Of a DNA stretch of 32,618 nt, positions 9,962 through 16,770 are shown piece by piece. Below the pieces are notes generated by a model. That model was not told the origin of the DNA. It ran no database searches and saw only the letters and a program-made list of their open reading frames with translations. Positions within the stretch are counted from its first letter, which is position 1, and each line of letters begins with the position of its first letter. The DNA is taken from contig JAGCPV010000035.1 in NCBI GenBank assembly GCA_017965475.1, forward strand, positions 1-32,618, in the 5' to 3' direction. This DNA is from Prevotella sp. (GTDB lineage Bacteria; Bacteroidota; Bacteroidia; Bacteroidales; Bacteroidaceae). The translations under genes and the position numbers were made by a program.

Positions 9962-9992
9962 TTTGTTTTCTGGTCGAAGATTATTAACTTTG
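9962..9992 (+). promoter_or_regulatory. Upstream promoter (P1) of the TonB-C/TPR operon
   Basis: TTTG at 9962-9965, a 19-bp spacer and TAACTTTG at 9985-9992 match the Bacteroidetes consensus. It would give a leader of about 140 nt before the ATG at 10136. It lies back to back with the minus-strand NulO promoter. Confidence 0.65.
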
Positions 9993-10023
9993 TGGCCTAA
10001 GTGTAATAATGTGTAATGATATT

Positions 10024-10055
10024 CTTGCAACGGGACGTGAAAAAAACTACCTTTG
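10024..10055 (+). promoter_or_regulatory. Downstream promoter (P2) of the TonB-C/TPR operon
   Basis: TACCTTTG at 10048-10055 is a clean -7 box, with CTTG at 10024-10027 as a 3/4 match to the -33 box at 20 bp. Immediately upstream is a tandem 10-bp repeat, GTGTAATAAT/GTGTAATGAT (10001-10020), a candidate regulator site. The leader would be about 75 nt. Confidence 0.6.
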
Positions 10056-10135
10056 CAACCGCGAAGGCAACAAGTCTTAGCACTGTCCGGACCAATTAAC
10101 AGAATGTTGAACAATTAAAAAAGCAGAAAGCAAGA

Positions 10136-10540
10136 ATGAAGAAACTATTATTAATGACGCTGATGGCCATGTTGGGCTTCACGACGGTAAGTGCACAGAA
10201 GACAGTGGTGGCTCAGAAGAACCAACAGGTCTTCGATGTCGTAGAGCAGATGCCAGAATATCCTGGTGGAATACAAGCCCTGTTAGACTATTTGATGGAG
10301 AATGTAAAGTACCCTGAAGATGCCGAGAAGCAAAAGATAGAGGGAAGGGTGATTGCAGTCTTCGTCGTTGAAACCGATGGTAGTATTAGTAATGTAGAGG
10401 TGGTCAAGCCCGTATTCCCTTCGCTTGATGCTGAGGCCGTCAGGGTTTTATCGGGCATGCCTAAGTGGACGCCTGGCAGGCAGAGTGGTAAAGTGGTAAG
10501 AGTAAAATATACAGTACCTATCAACTTCCAACTGAAATGA
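10136..10540 (+). CDS. Secreted single-domain TonB C-terminal protein
   Basis: The 134-residue protein has a signal peptide (MKKLLLMTLMAMLGFTTVSA, cleaved near residue 20). A TonB_C domain follows: MPEYPGGIQALLDYLMENVKYP, EGRVIAVFVVETDGSISNVEVVKP and the final WTPGRQSGKVVRVKYTVPINFQL. The motif order is that of Bacteroidetes energy-transducer TonB domains. It lacks the membrane anchor and the proline-rich spanning region, so it cannot by itself carry proton-motive energy to the outer membrane. It may be a periplasmic sensor or binding partner. Its stop overlaps the next start (ATGA, 10537-10540), suggesting coupled translation with the TPR/HTH regulator. Confidence 0.85.
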   Translation: MKKLLLMTLMAMLGFTTVSAQKTVVAQKNQQVFDVVEQMPEYPGGIQALLDYLMENVKYPEDAEKQKIEGRVIAVFVVETDGSISNVEVVKPVFPSLDAEAVRVLSGMPKWTPGRQSGKVVRVKYTVPINFQLK

Positions 10541-12087
10541 GATCCCTCACCTTTTTAATACTTTCCTTCTTGATTGTGGGCTGCTCGTCTGAGCAGTCCC
10601 ACAATGAGTTTCTGATTGAGGCAGAGCAGATGGTCTTCGAGCGGCCCGACTCTGTTGTGCGATTGCTTGCCCCTCGCTGGTACGACACCAAGATGAACGA
10701 GGCTGACCAGGCACTCTACGGCCTGCTCTATACCGAGGCCCTCCATCGTAGTGGCCTCTATACGGAGGCCGATTCACTGATTCTTTTCAGTAGAAAGTAT
10801 TATAAGGATAAAGGTGATCAAGAGCATCTGTCACGGGCGTTGCTCCATCACGCCATCATCCTCTACAAGCAGAAGCAGACTCACGAGGCCGTGCTCTCCA
10901 TGAAACAGGCAGAATATCTGGCCAAGGATATGGATCAGCCTGCCTTCAAGTGGTATCTCTACTCTGTGTTGGGTGATGTCAACGACAATGTGAGCAACTA
11001 TACCCAAACCCTCCGTTACTACAAGCAAGCTCTCGCTGAAGCCCGAAAAAGCAAGAACGAAGCGTGGGTGGTTCAAACCCTAAACAACATTGCCACCACC
11101 TTCGACCTCTTAGGACAGTCAGATAGTCTGAAGCACTATACAGACATGGCCCAGCCCTTTGCCCCCAAGACGGATGGTGAGATTCGCGCCACCTATCTGG
11201 TGAATAAGGCCAGCTATCTGATGAGTCTCGGCAAGTGTCAGGAAGCCAAGCAATTGTTGAATGAGTCGATGCGCTATACGCCCATAGACAGGGCATCAAA
11301 ACTCCTGGCTGATATCTATGTGAAAGAGGGCGATATAGAGTCGGCAGCTCAACAGTGGTATCGCCTCACTAATTCGTTCTCGCCCGATGTCAGTATCCAG
11401 TCCTATCGTTTGCTGATACAATACCTGAACCGTAAGGGCGACAGGGAAGGGGCTTTGGAGTACAGTCAGCGACTGAATGAGGTGTATCAGAAACTCTATG
11501 AACGTAGCGATGCTGCAGGTATCATTGACATGCAGGCTCAGTTCGATGAGCAGCAAAAGGAGCGTAGCCAGTATCGCACAGTTATCGCTCTGTTGGCAGC
11601 CATTATTCTATTGGCCATTGTGGCAACAGTCATTTTCAGGTATAGTCGCAGGCGTATAGATCTGCTGAATACCCGTTTCGTGGAGAGTCAGCAGAAGTAC
11701 AACCTGACACGTAGTGAACTCACCAAGATGCGCCACCAGAAGGAGCGCGAGATGAAAGAGAACTCGCAGCAGTTGAAGGAAGTGATCAGCCGGTTACACG
11801 CCACAGCCAACAAGGGTAGGGTGGCCAACGATGAGGATATCAACTCACTGGCTCAGTTCTCTTACGCCCTGAGTCCTGAGTTGCAAGTGCTGCTTTCCGT
11901 ACTGAATACCAGAGAGCAGGCTATCTGCCTGCTGATTCGCTATAATTTCCTGCCCACGGAGATCGCTTCGCTCACCATCTCTACGCCTCAGACCATTACC
12001 AATACCCGTGTGCGACTTTTGAAAAAACTCTTCGGCCAGACGGGTGGCGCCAAGGACTTCGATGCCGCTATCAAGGCTGTCAACTAA
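10537..12087 (+). CDS. Membrane-tethered TPR protein with C-terminal HTH regulator domain
   Basis: The 516-residue product has a lipoprotein-type signal (FLILSFLIVGCSSEQ, Cys16) or an N-terminal anchor. A helical TPR region spans about 30-340 (repeats such as YSVLGDVNDNVSNYTQTLRY). One membrane span follows at 348-368 (VIALLAAIILLAIVATVIF), then a coiled coil (about 375-420) and a C-terminal helix-turn-helix (about 453-500, LNTREQAICLLIRYNFLPTE, TPQTITNTRVRLLKKLF). This layout is common in Bacteroidetes one-component regulators: a periplasmic TPR sensor coupled to a cytosolic DNA-binding end. A lipid-anchored N-terminus together with a cytosolic HTH makes the topology worth testing. It is probably autoregulatory for this operon; that is inference. 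Confidence 0.8.
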   Translation: MRSLTFLILSFLIVGCSSEQSHNEFLIEAEQMVFERPDSVVRLLAPRWYDTKMNEADQALYGLLYTEALHRSGLYTEADSLILFSRKYYKDKGDQEHLSRALLHHAIILYKQKQTHEAVLSMKQAEYLAKDMDQPAFKWYLYSVLGDVNDNVSNYTQTLRYYKQALAEARKSKNEAWVVQTLNNIATTFDLLGQSDSLKHYTDMAQPFAPKTDGEIRATYLVNKASYLMSLGKCQEAKQLLNESMRYTPIDRASKLLADIYVKEGDIESAAQQWYRLTNSFSPDVSIQSYRLLIQYLNRKGDREGALEYSQRLNEVYQKLYERSDAAGIIDMQAQFDEQQKERSQYRTVIALLAAIILLAIVATVIFRYSRRRIDLLNTRFVESQQKYNLTRSELTKMRHQKEREMKENSQQLKEVISRLHATANKGRVANDEDINSLAQFSYALSPELQVLLSVLNTREQAICLLIRYNFLPTEIASLTISTPQTITNTRVRLLKKLFGQTGGAKDFDAAIKAVN

Positions 12088-12113
12088 AGTTTTGGGAATA
12101 AAAACTCTCTCTC

Positions 12114-13211
12114 ATGCATAGATTAATCAATATGTTTGTTCTTGCCCTGATGGCGGTAACTACTGCCAGGGGTGAGGATTCGGACTCTCTTACGATATGT
12201 CTGCAGGCGGGCGACAGTTGCATGCAGCAGTATAATACTTTCGAGGCGCTGGAATATTTCCAACAGGCATTTTCCCTCACTGACAACAGTACCACGCGAC
12301 AGAAACTTGCCGACTGCTATTACAAGCGCGCCAACTATCGCCAGTGTGCCGATCTTCTGAAGAATGTCGAACAAGACAGTCTTTCGCACGAGGCGCTCCG
12401 CCAACTCTGCTTCAGCTATCAGAAACAGGGTGATACCGATTCATACATTTTCTGGACGGAACAGCTGGTAAATCGCTATCCTATGGATGGTGAAATGGTG
12501 GCAGGACTGATACTAGCCTTCGCACAGAACCACCAGCCCCAGAATGGTCTGAGGTACGGCAGTTCCTACTGGCTCCACGACATGTACAACATCCTTGTGA
12601 ACCGTGCTATGGCCGATGCTTACTTCCTGGACCGTAACTTCACGGCAGCGCTTATGTGTTACGAGGATCTGCTCGAACAGGGCGACTCCACCTTCAACAC
12701 GCTCTACTCGGCTGGCATGTGCTACTCACAGATCGAAGACCTGGAGCGTGCCTATAAGTATCTCCAACTTGCTTTCCTCATCAGTGGTATGCAGCACTAT
12801 GGCTGTGCCTATCGCCTTGGGGTGATCTGCGTCGATACCAAACGCTATGAGGAGGGACTTGGTTACCTGAATCTTGCAACAGAACTGATACGCCCTGATA
12901 CGACTGTCATGAAGGCCATTACCCTCTCGCAGGGAGAAGGTTACTACCTGACACAACAGTACGACAAGGCCATTGATGCCTGGAAGGAACATCTCACTTA
13001 TAACCCTGGTTCCATCGCCACCTACTACAATATCGCCAATGCCTACGCCTATCTGGTGAACGACGTTACTCAAGCGAAAGCATACTACCAGCAGTTCCTG
13101 ACCCTCGCCCGTCAGGAGGAGCACCCCAAAGCCCAACTCTCGGAGATGATCAGTAAGGCGGAGGAGATGCTGAAGTACTACGAACTTGTAGATAGACACA
13201 AGAAAAAATGA
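12114..13211 (+). CDS. Secreted tetratricopeptide-repeat protein
   Basis: The 365-residue protein has a signal peptide (MHRLINMFVLALMAVTTARG) and then TPR-like helical pairs throughout, for example YNTFEALEYFQQAFSLTDN, FTAALMCYEDLLEQGDSTFN, QYDKAIDAWKEHLTYNPGSI and QAKAYYQQFLTLARQEEHPK. There is no catalytic motif. It lies 26 bp after the TPR/HTH regulator and shares its strand, so it is probably the third gene of that operon and could modulate its sensor domain by TPR-TPR contact. The specific role is unknown. Confidence 0.8.
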   Translation: MHRLINMFVLALMAVTTARGEDSDSLTICLQAGDSCMQQYNTFEALEYFQQAFSLTDNSTTRQKLADCYYKRANYRQCADLLKNVEQDSLSHEALRQLCFSYQKQGDTDSYIFWTEQLVNRYPMDGEMVAGLILAFAQNHQPQNGLRYGSSYWLHDMYNILVNRAMADAYFLDRNFTAALMCYEDLLEQGDSTFNTLYSAGMCYSQIEDLERAYKYLQLAFLISGMQHYGCAYRLGVICVDTKRYEEGLGYLNLATELIRPDTTVMKAITLSQGEGYYLTQQYDKAIDAWKEHLTYNPGSIATYYNIANAYAYLVNDVTQAKAYYQQFLTLARQEEHPKAQLSEMISKAEEMLKYYELVDRHKKK

Positions 13212-13219
13212 CATTTCTT

Positions 13220-13250
13220 TTTGTGGTTTCATCGATTTGGTTTATCTTTG
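13220..13250 (+). promoter_or_regulatory. Promoter of the GNAT/GH2-like pair
   Basis: TTTG (13220-13223), a 19-bp spacer and TATCTTTG (13243-13250) fully match the Bacteroidetes consensus. It starts within 10 bp of the TPR gene stop. The transcript would have a leader of about 20-25 nt containing AAAGGTG about 10 nt before the ATG, one of the few Shine-Dalgarno-like stretches in the window. Confidence 0.82.
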
Positions 13251-13279
13251 CAGGCTGAAACCGTAAAGGTGAATCGACG

Positions 13280-14413
13280 ATGATTGAAATTCGTGAGGTA
13301 ACAACCAAAAAAGAACTGAAACAGTTTGTGCAGTTCTACTATGATCTGTATCGTGGGAACGACTGTGCCGTGCCTTTCCTGTATTTCGATGAGATGGACA
13401 CGTTGCGCAGCGATAAGAACCCGTCGTTTGAGTGTTGTGAGTCGGCCTACTTCCTGGCTTATAAGGACGGGAAGGTGGTTGGACGTGTGGCGGCGATTAT
13501 CAACCGCAGGGCCAACGAGCGCTGGGACTGCCATCAGGTGCGCTTCGGGTGGTTCGACTTTATCGACGACTTCGAGGTATCGACGGCCTTGCTGAAGGCT
13601 GTCGAGGACTGGGGCAAGGCCAGGGGAATGGTGGAGATGGCTGGTCCGTTGGGCTTCATCGATACCGACCGTGAGGGTATGCTCGTGGAGGGCTTCGATC
13701 AGTTGGCCTCGATGTACGTGAACTATAACTACCCCTACTATCCGCAGCACATGGAACGGATGAGCGGCTTCAAGAAGGACAATGACTACGTGGAGTGCAA
13801 GGTCAAGGTACCTGAGGTGGTGCCGGAGAAGTTCTCGAAGGTGACAGAGATGGTACGCCGCCGCTACGGACTGAGGGTGCATAAGTTCACCCGCAAGGAA
13901 CTGATCGATGAAGGCTACGGACGTAAGGTGTTCGACCTCCTGAACGCCACCTATAAGGACCTCTATGGTTTCAGTCAGCTCTCGGACAAGCAGATCGACA
14001 AACTCGTGAACGACTATATCAAGATTGCCGACCTGAACCTCGTGACGGCCGTCATGGACGGCGACGAGATGGTGGGCTTCGGCATCACCTTCCCTTCGTT
14101 CTCAAGGGCCTTGCAGAAGACACGCGACGGACGGCTTTTCCCCTTTGGCTGGTGGCATGTGCTGAAGATCCTGAAGTGGCACAAGACACCCATCGTCGAT
14201 CTACTCTTGATCGGCGTACTGCCGGAGTATCGTGGTAAGGGCGCCAACGGACTGATCTTCGACGACCTGATCCGTCAGTTCCAAGCCTATGGCTTTGAGT
14301 GGGCAGAGACGGGTCCGATGATGGAGACCAACGAGGGCGTGCTCTCGCAGTGGCAGTATCTTGAGGCTCATATCCACCGTCGTCATCGCTGTTACAGGAA
14401 AATACTATTATGA
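13280..14413 (+). CDS. GNAT-like acyltransferase-fold protein
   Basis: The 377-residue protein is cytosolic. It opens with MIEIREVTTKKELKQFVQFY, a typical GNAT first helix. A GNAT-like strand follows (YFLAYKDGKVVGRVAAIINRRAN, about 56-78), and a second half contains VTAVMDGDEMVGFGITFPS and the acetyl-CoA-loop-like LLLIGVLPEYRGKGANGLIFDDLI (about 313-336). The length suggests two GNAT modules. Similar long GNAT proteins are widespread in Bacteroidetes and generally uncharacterised, so no substrate is proposed. Its stop overlaps the next start (ATGATG at 14410-14415), so it is translationally coupled to the GH2-like secreted protein, an unusual pairing of a cytosolic and an exported product. 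Confidence 0.78.
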   Translation: MIEIREVTTKKELKQFVQFYYDLYRGNDCAVPFLYFDEMDTLRSDKNPSFECCESAYFLAYKDGKVVGRVAAIINRRANERWDCHQVRFGWFDFIDDFEVSTALLKAVEDWGKARGMVEMAGPLGFIDTDREGMLVEGFDQLASMYVNYNYPYYPQHMERMSGFKKDNDYVECKVKVPEVVPEKFSKVTEMVRRRYGLRVHKFTRKELIDEGYGRKVFDLLNATYKDLYGFSQLSDKQIDKLVNDYIKIADLNLVTAVMDGDEMVGFGITFPSFSRALQKTRDGRLFPFGWWHVLKILKWHKTPIVDLLLIGVLPEYRGKGANGLIFDDLIRQFQAYGFEWAETGPMMETNEGVLSQWQYLEAHIHRRHRCYRKILL

Positions 14414-15957
14414 TGCTGAAGAGATGTCTTCTCTGCGTGGCTGCGCTGTGGTGTCTCGTGTCGTCAGCCCAGAAGCCGATCCAGTTGGACGGCTCGTGGG
14501 AGTATGCCATTGGCGATTCGACCAAGTATAGCGACTACGTGATGCTGCCAGGTGCAGTGAAGGCAGACGGGGAGGTGTGGTACAGACGTGGTGTGTATGT
14601 GCCGCAGGACTGGCAGCGTCAACGTATCATACTCTATCTGGAACGGTTGTATGCAAAGACCACGGTCTATGTGAATGGCCAACGGGTGGGGAGCGATTCG
14701 TTGCAGTGTGCCCCTCATGAGTACGACGTGTCGGACCTGATTATCCCAGGCAGACGCAACACGGTGATGGTGTGCGTGGCGAAGACGGAGCGGAACGGCA
14801 TCTTCGGACTTATGCAACTCCGTGCCGGTTCGAAGCATCTCTATATCCAACAGCTGTATTACCAGCCGCATCCGTTTGACGGTGTGGTCCACATGGATCT
14901 GAATGTGGGTGGTGACGGACTTCGTTTTGATGATTATTTTGCCGAGGTGATCGTGCAGCAGGCAGATAACGACTCCGCCAACATCATCCAGGGCTTCTAT
15001 AAGGTAAGGAAGCGCCACACGGACTTCAATATGCCTCTGGGTACGGAGGTGGCTCTCTGGGATGAGTTCTATCCCCATCTCTACCGCATCGCCGTCTCGT
15101 TTGGTGAAGAGTATCTGGAGACGGCCATTGGCATGCGGGAACTGATGATGGACAGTTCACAGGTGATGATCAATCGTCGGCCGTTGTATCTGCGTAGTGT
15201 GGTGATGCGTGATCCGCTACAGGGGGCGGAGAGTGCTGTTTCTGACGAACAGATATGGCTCGACCTGTTGAAGAAATACAAGCAGTGGGGATTCAACCAT
15301 ATCAGTTTCGAGAATTATTGTCCCACAGAGGCGGCCTTCGCCATGGCTGACAAGGTGGGTATCCTGTTGCAGCCTGGCGGCATCGTTGGCGAGGTGCAGA
15401 CGAAGCGCGTGATTGATGCTTACGGGCATCATCCCTCGCTCATGATGATGGATATGGAGGGTATCGAACGGATCCCGGCAGAGAAGGCGGAGATTTTCCC
15501 CATCGGCTACTATAAGGACAGAATCGAGCGCAACCTGATGTCGGCAGCGTACAGAGGTTTCCAGTTGGTGGACTTCAACTGGCCAGAGAAGGAGTCGCCT
15601 GCGAAGGAGTGGACGGAGTTCTGTGCACCCATCGTACCGTTGGCAAGATTGTCCAGACAGGAATATACGATGGCCGACACGCTGGATGTGCCGTTGGAGG
15701 CCAGCAGTGCCTTCTATGGTGAGATACGTGCTGCCCGTGCCACTTATTTTATCTGTGATGACAGCCTCCAGGTGATGAAAGGCGGTCAACTTGCCGTGGG
15801 TCAGCTGCCCTTGGGGAAGCAGATCAGGTTGGGAAGTGTGAAGATCCCCCTCAGCGAACTGCCTGCCCCTGGCAAGTACACGTTGTACGTGGCTATCACG
15901 GGGAAATACCGTAATCATTGGGATTTCGTAGTGCTTCCTACGAAGGAAGATGAATAA
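14410..15957 (+). CDS. Shortened GH2-like secreted protein, probably not a standard hydrolase
   Basis: The 515-residue protein has a signal peptide (MMLKRCLLCVAALWCLVSSA) and a GH2 sugar-binding jelly roll (about 22-125: LDGSWEYAI, WYRRGVYVP, RLYAKTTVYVNGQRVG, HEYDVSDLI). An immunoglobulin-like domain and the GH2 transition LWDEFYPHLYRIAV, MINRRPLYLRSV follow. The barrel is much reduced: KYKQWGFNHISFENYCPTEA and HHPSLMMMDMEG align with barrel starts, but the usual N-E acid/base site is not evident. The AYRGFQLVDFNWPEKES region is shorter than in related Bacteroidetes GH2 proteins, which carry a GQGTALVGVLDAFW stretch there. It ends in a beta-sandwich. It may bind glycan rather than cleave it. 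Start is at 14410 or the next ATG, 14413. Confidence 0.72.
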   Translation: MMLKRCLLCVAALWCLVSSAQKPIQLDGSWEYAIGDSTKYSDYVMLPGAVKADGEVWYRRGVYVPQDWQRQRIILYLERLYAKTTVYVNGQRVGSDSLQCAPHEYDVSDLIIPGRRNTVMVCVAKTERNGIFGLMQLRAGSKHLYIQQLYYQPHPFDGVVHMDLNVGGDGLRFDDYFAEVIVQQADNDSANIIQGFYKVRKRHTDFNMPLGTEVALWDEFYPHLYRIAVSFGEEYLETAIGMRELMMDSSQVMINRRPLYLRSVVMRDPLQGAESAVSDEQIWLDLLKKYKQWGFNHISFENYCPTEAAFAMADKVGILLQPGGIVGEVQTKRVIDAYGHHPSLMMMDMEGIERIPAEKAEIFPIGYYKDRIERNLMSAAYRGFQLVDFNWPEKESPAKEWTEFCAPIVPLARLSRQEYTMADTLDVPLEASSAFYGEIRAARATYFICDDSLQVMKGGQLAVGQLPLGKQIRLGSVKIPLSELPAPGKYTLYVAITGKYRNHWDFVVLPTKEDE

Positions 15958-15962
15958 CAATT

Positions 15963-16240
15963 ACCTTTCAGCCGGATTGTAACGCACTGATTCTGTGTGT
16001 GTTCTGCTGAAGGGTATCTAAAAGTTTGATCCACATGCTTTTGAGGTTTGTTTTGTAAAGATTCTTTCGGCTAAAGGTGACCTTTACGACTCTAAAGTAC
16101 TCCTTTACGATCCTAAAGGACTCCTTTATGACGCTAAAGTACCCCTTTACAACACTACAGAACCCCTTATCTCAGTAAGGCCAAAACACCCTTCAGCGTA
16201 ACTTTCTGTATATAAACAAGATACATTACGGCTGAAGGGT
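15963..16240. repeat. 278-bp structured intergenic element: two inverted 53-bp hairpins around four 21-bp repeats
   Basis: This fills nearly the whole 296-bp gap between two convergent genes and contains no gene. The left module (15963-16015) starts ACCTTTCAGC and ends GCTGAAGGGT. The right module (16188-16240) starts ACCCTTCAGC and ends GCTGAAGGGT. Each is 53 bp with a 10-bp terminal stem. In inverted orientation the outer 21 bp of the two modules agree at 17 positions. Between them are four contiguous 21-bp units (16081-16101, 16102-16122, 16123-16143, 16144-16164) built on CCTTTA...CTAAAG, preceded by a degenerate unit (16062-16080) and followed by a small CCTTA/TAAGG hairpin (16165-16180). 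No transposase is present. It resembles a MITE or REP/BIME-type element and may also end transcription from both sides. Confidence 0.8.
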
Positions 16241-16253
16241 AAATGAATTTTTT

Positions 16254-16748
16254 TCAATTTATAATGCGAGCGTTCAGTAGATCGCAGATTTCTTGTGGTT
16301 TCATTGAGAGGAATCTTACATAGATCTCATAGGGATAGCCCTGAAGTGATGCCTTTGAGCGTTGTTCGCGATACTTGGCTATCTGTTCGTCGGAGATGCC
16401 TCCCTCGATGTTGTCCTTATAACGTATGCCAATAAACTGACGGCCTTTGTATTTGTCTAGGTAGAAAGAGTCAACGCCTGACAGTTGCACGACCCATGGC
16501 TCCGGGGCGTTTACTCTCAACTGAGCATCTGTGATAACAAGATAAGTCTTGCGTTTGATGTATGCAGGGACTAAAATGATTAAAGTCATGCAGATGAACA
16601 TCGTTATCATGTGATACTTATCAGCCCCTATAGCCCCTGGGCCTCCAATGGCGGCGCTAATACCCATGATAGCTGCAAATACGGCTATCATTACCAATAA
16701 AATGCAAATCCATACCTTCGGGGACACGTTGATTTTGATTTCTTTCAT
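16254..16748 (-). CDS. Small two-span membrane protein (STM3941-like)
   Basis: The 164-residue protein has two hydrophobic segments (about 11-35, VWICILLVMIAVFAAIMGIS; about 45-63, ITMFICMTLIILVPAY). A cytosolic domain follows (KTYLVITDAQLRVNAPEPW, VDSFYLDKYKGRQFIGIRYK) that resembles the PH-like domain of the STM3941 family. It ends with FLSMKPQEICDLLNARIIN. No enzymatic motif is seen. It lies 22 bp downstream of the thioredoxin-fold gene and is the last gene of the sigma-factor operon. The stop lies only 14 bp from the hairpin element. Confidence 0.68.
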   Translation of the reverse strand: MKEIKINVSPKVWICILLVMIAVFAAIMGISAAIGGPGAIGADKYHMITMFICMTLIILVPAYIKRKTYLVITDAQLRVNAPEPWVVQLSGVDSFYLDKYKGRQFIGIRYKDNIEGGISDEQIAKYREQRSKASLQGYPYEIYVRFLSMKPQEICDLLNARIIN

Positions 16749-16770
16749 TGTTTGTTTGATTAATTGTCTC

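Noticed and set aside
15958-16253. CRISPR array at the 21-bp repeats
   Set aside because: The units are contiguous without spacers, diverge from each other, and no cas gene is nearby.
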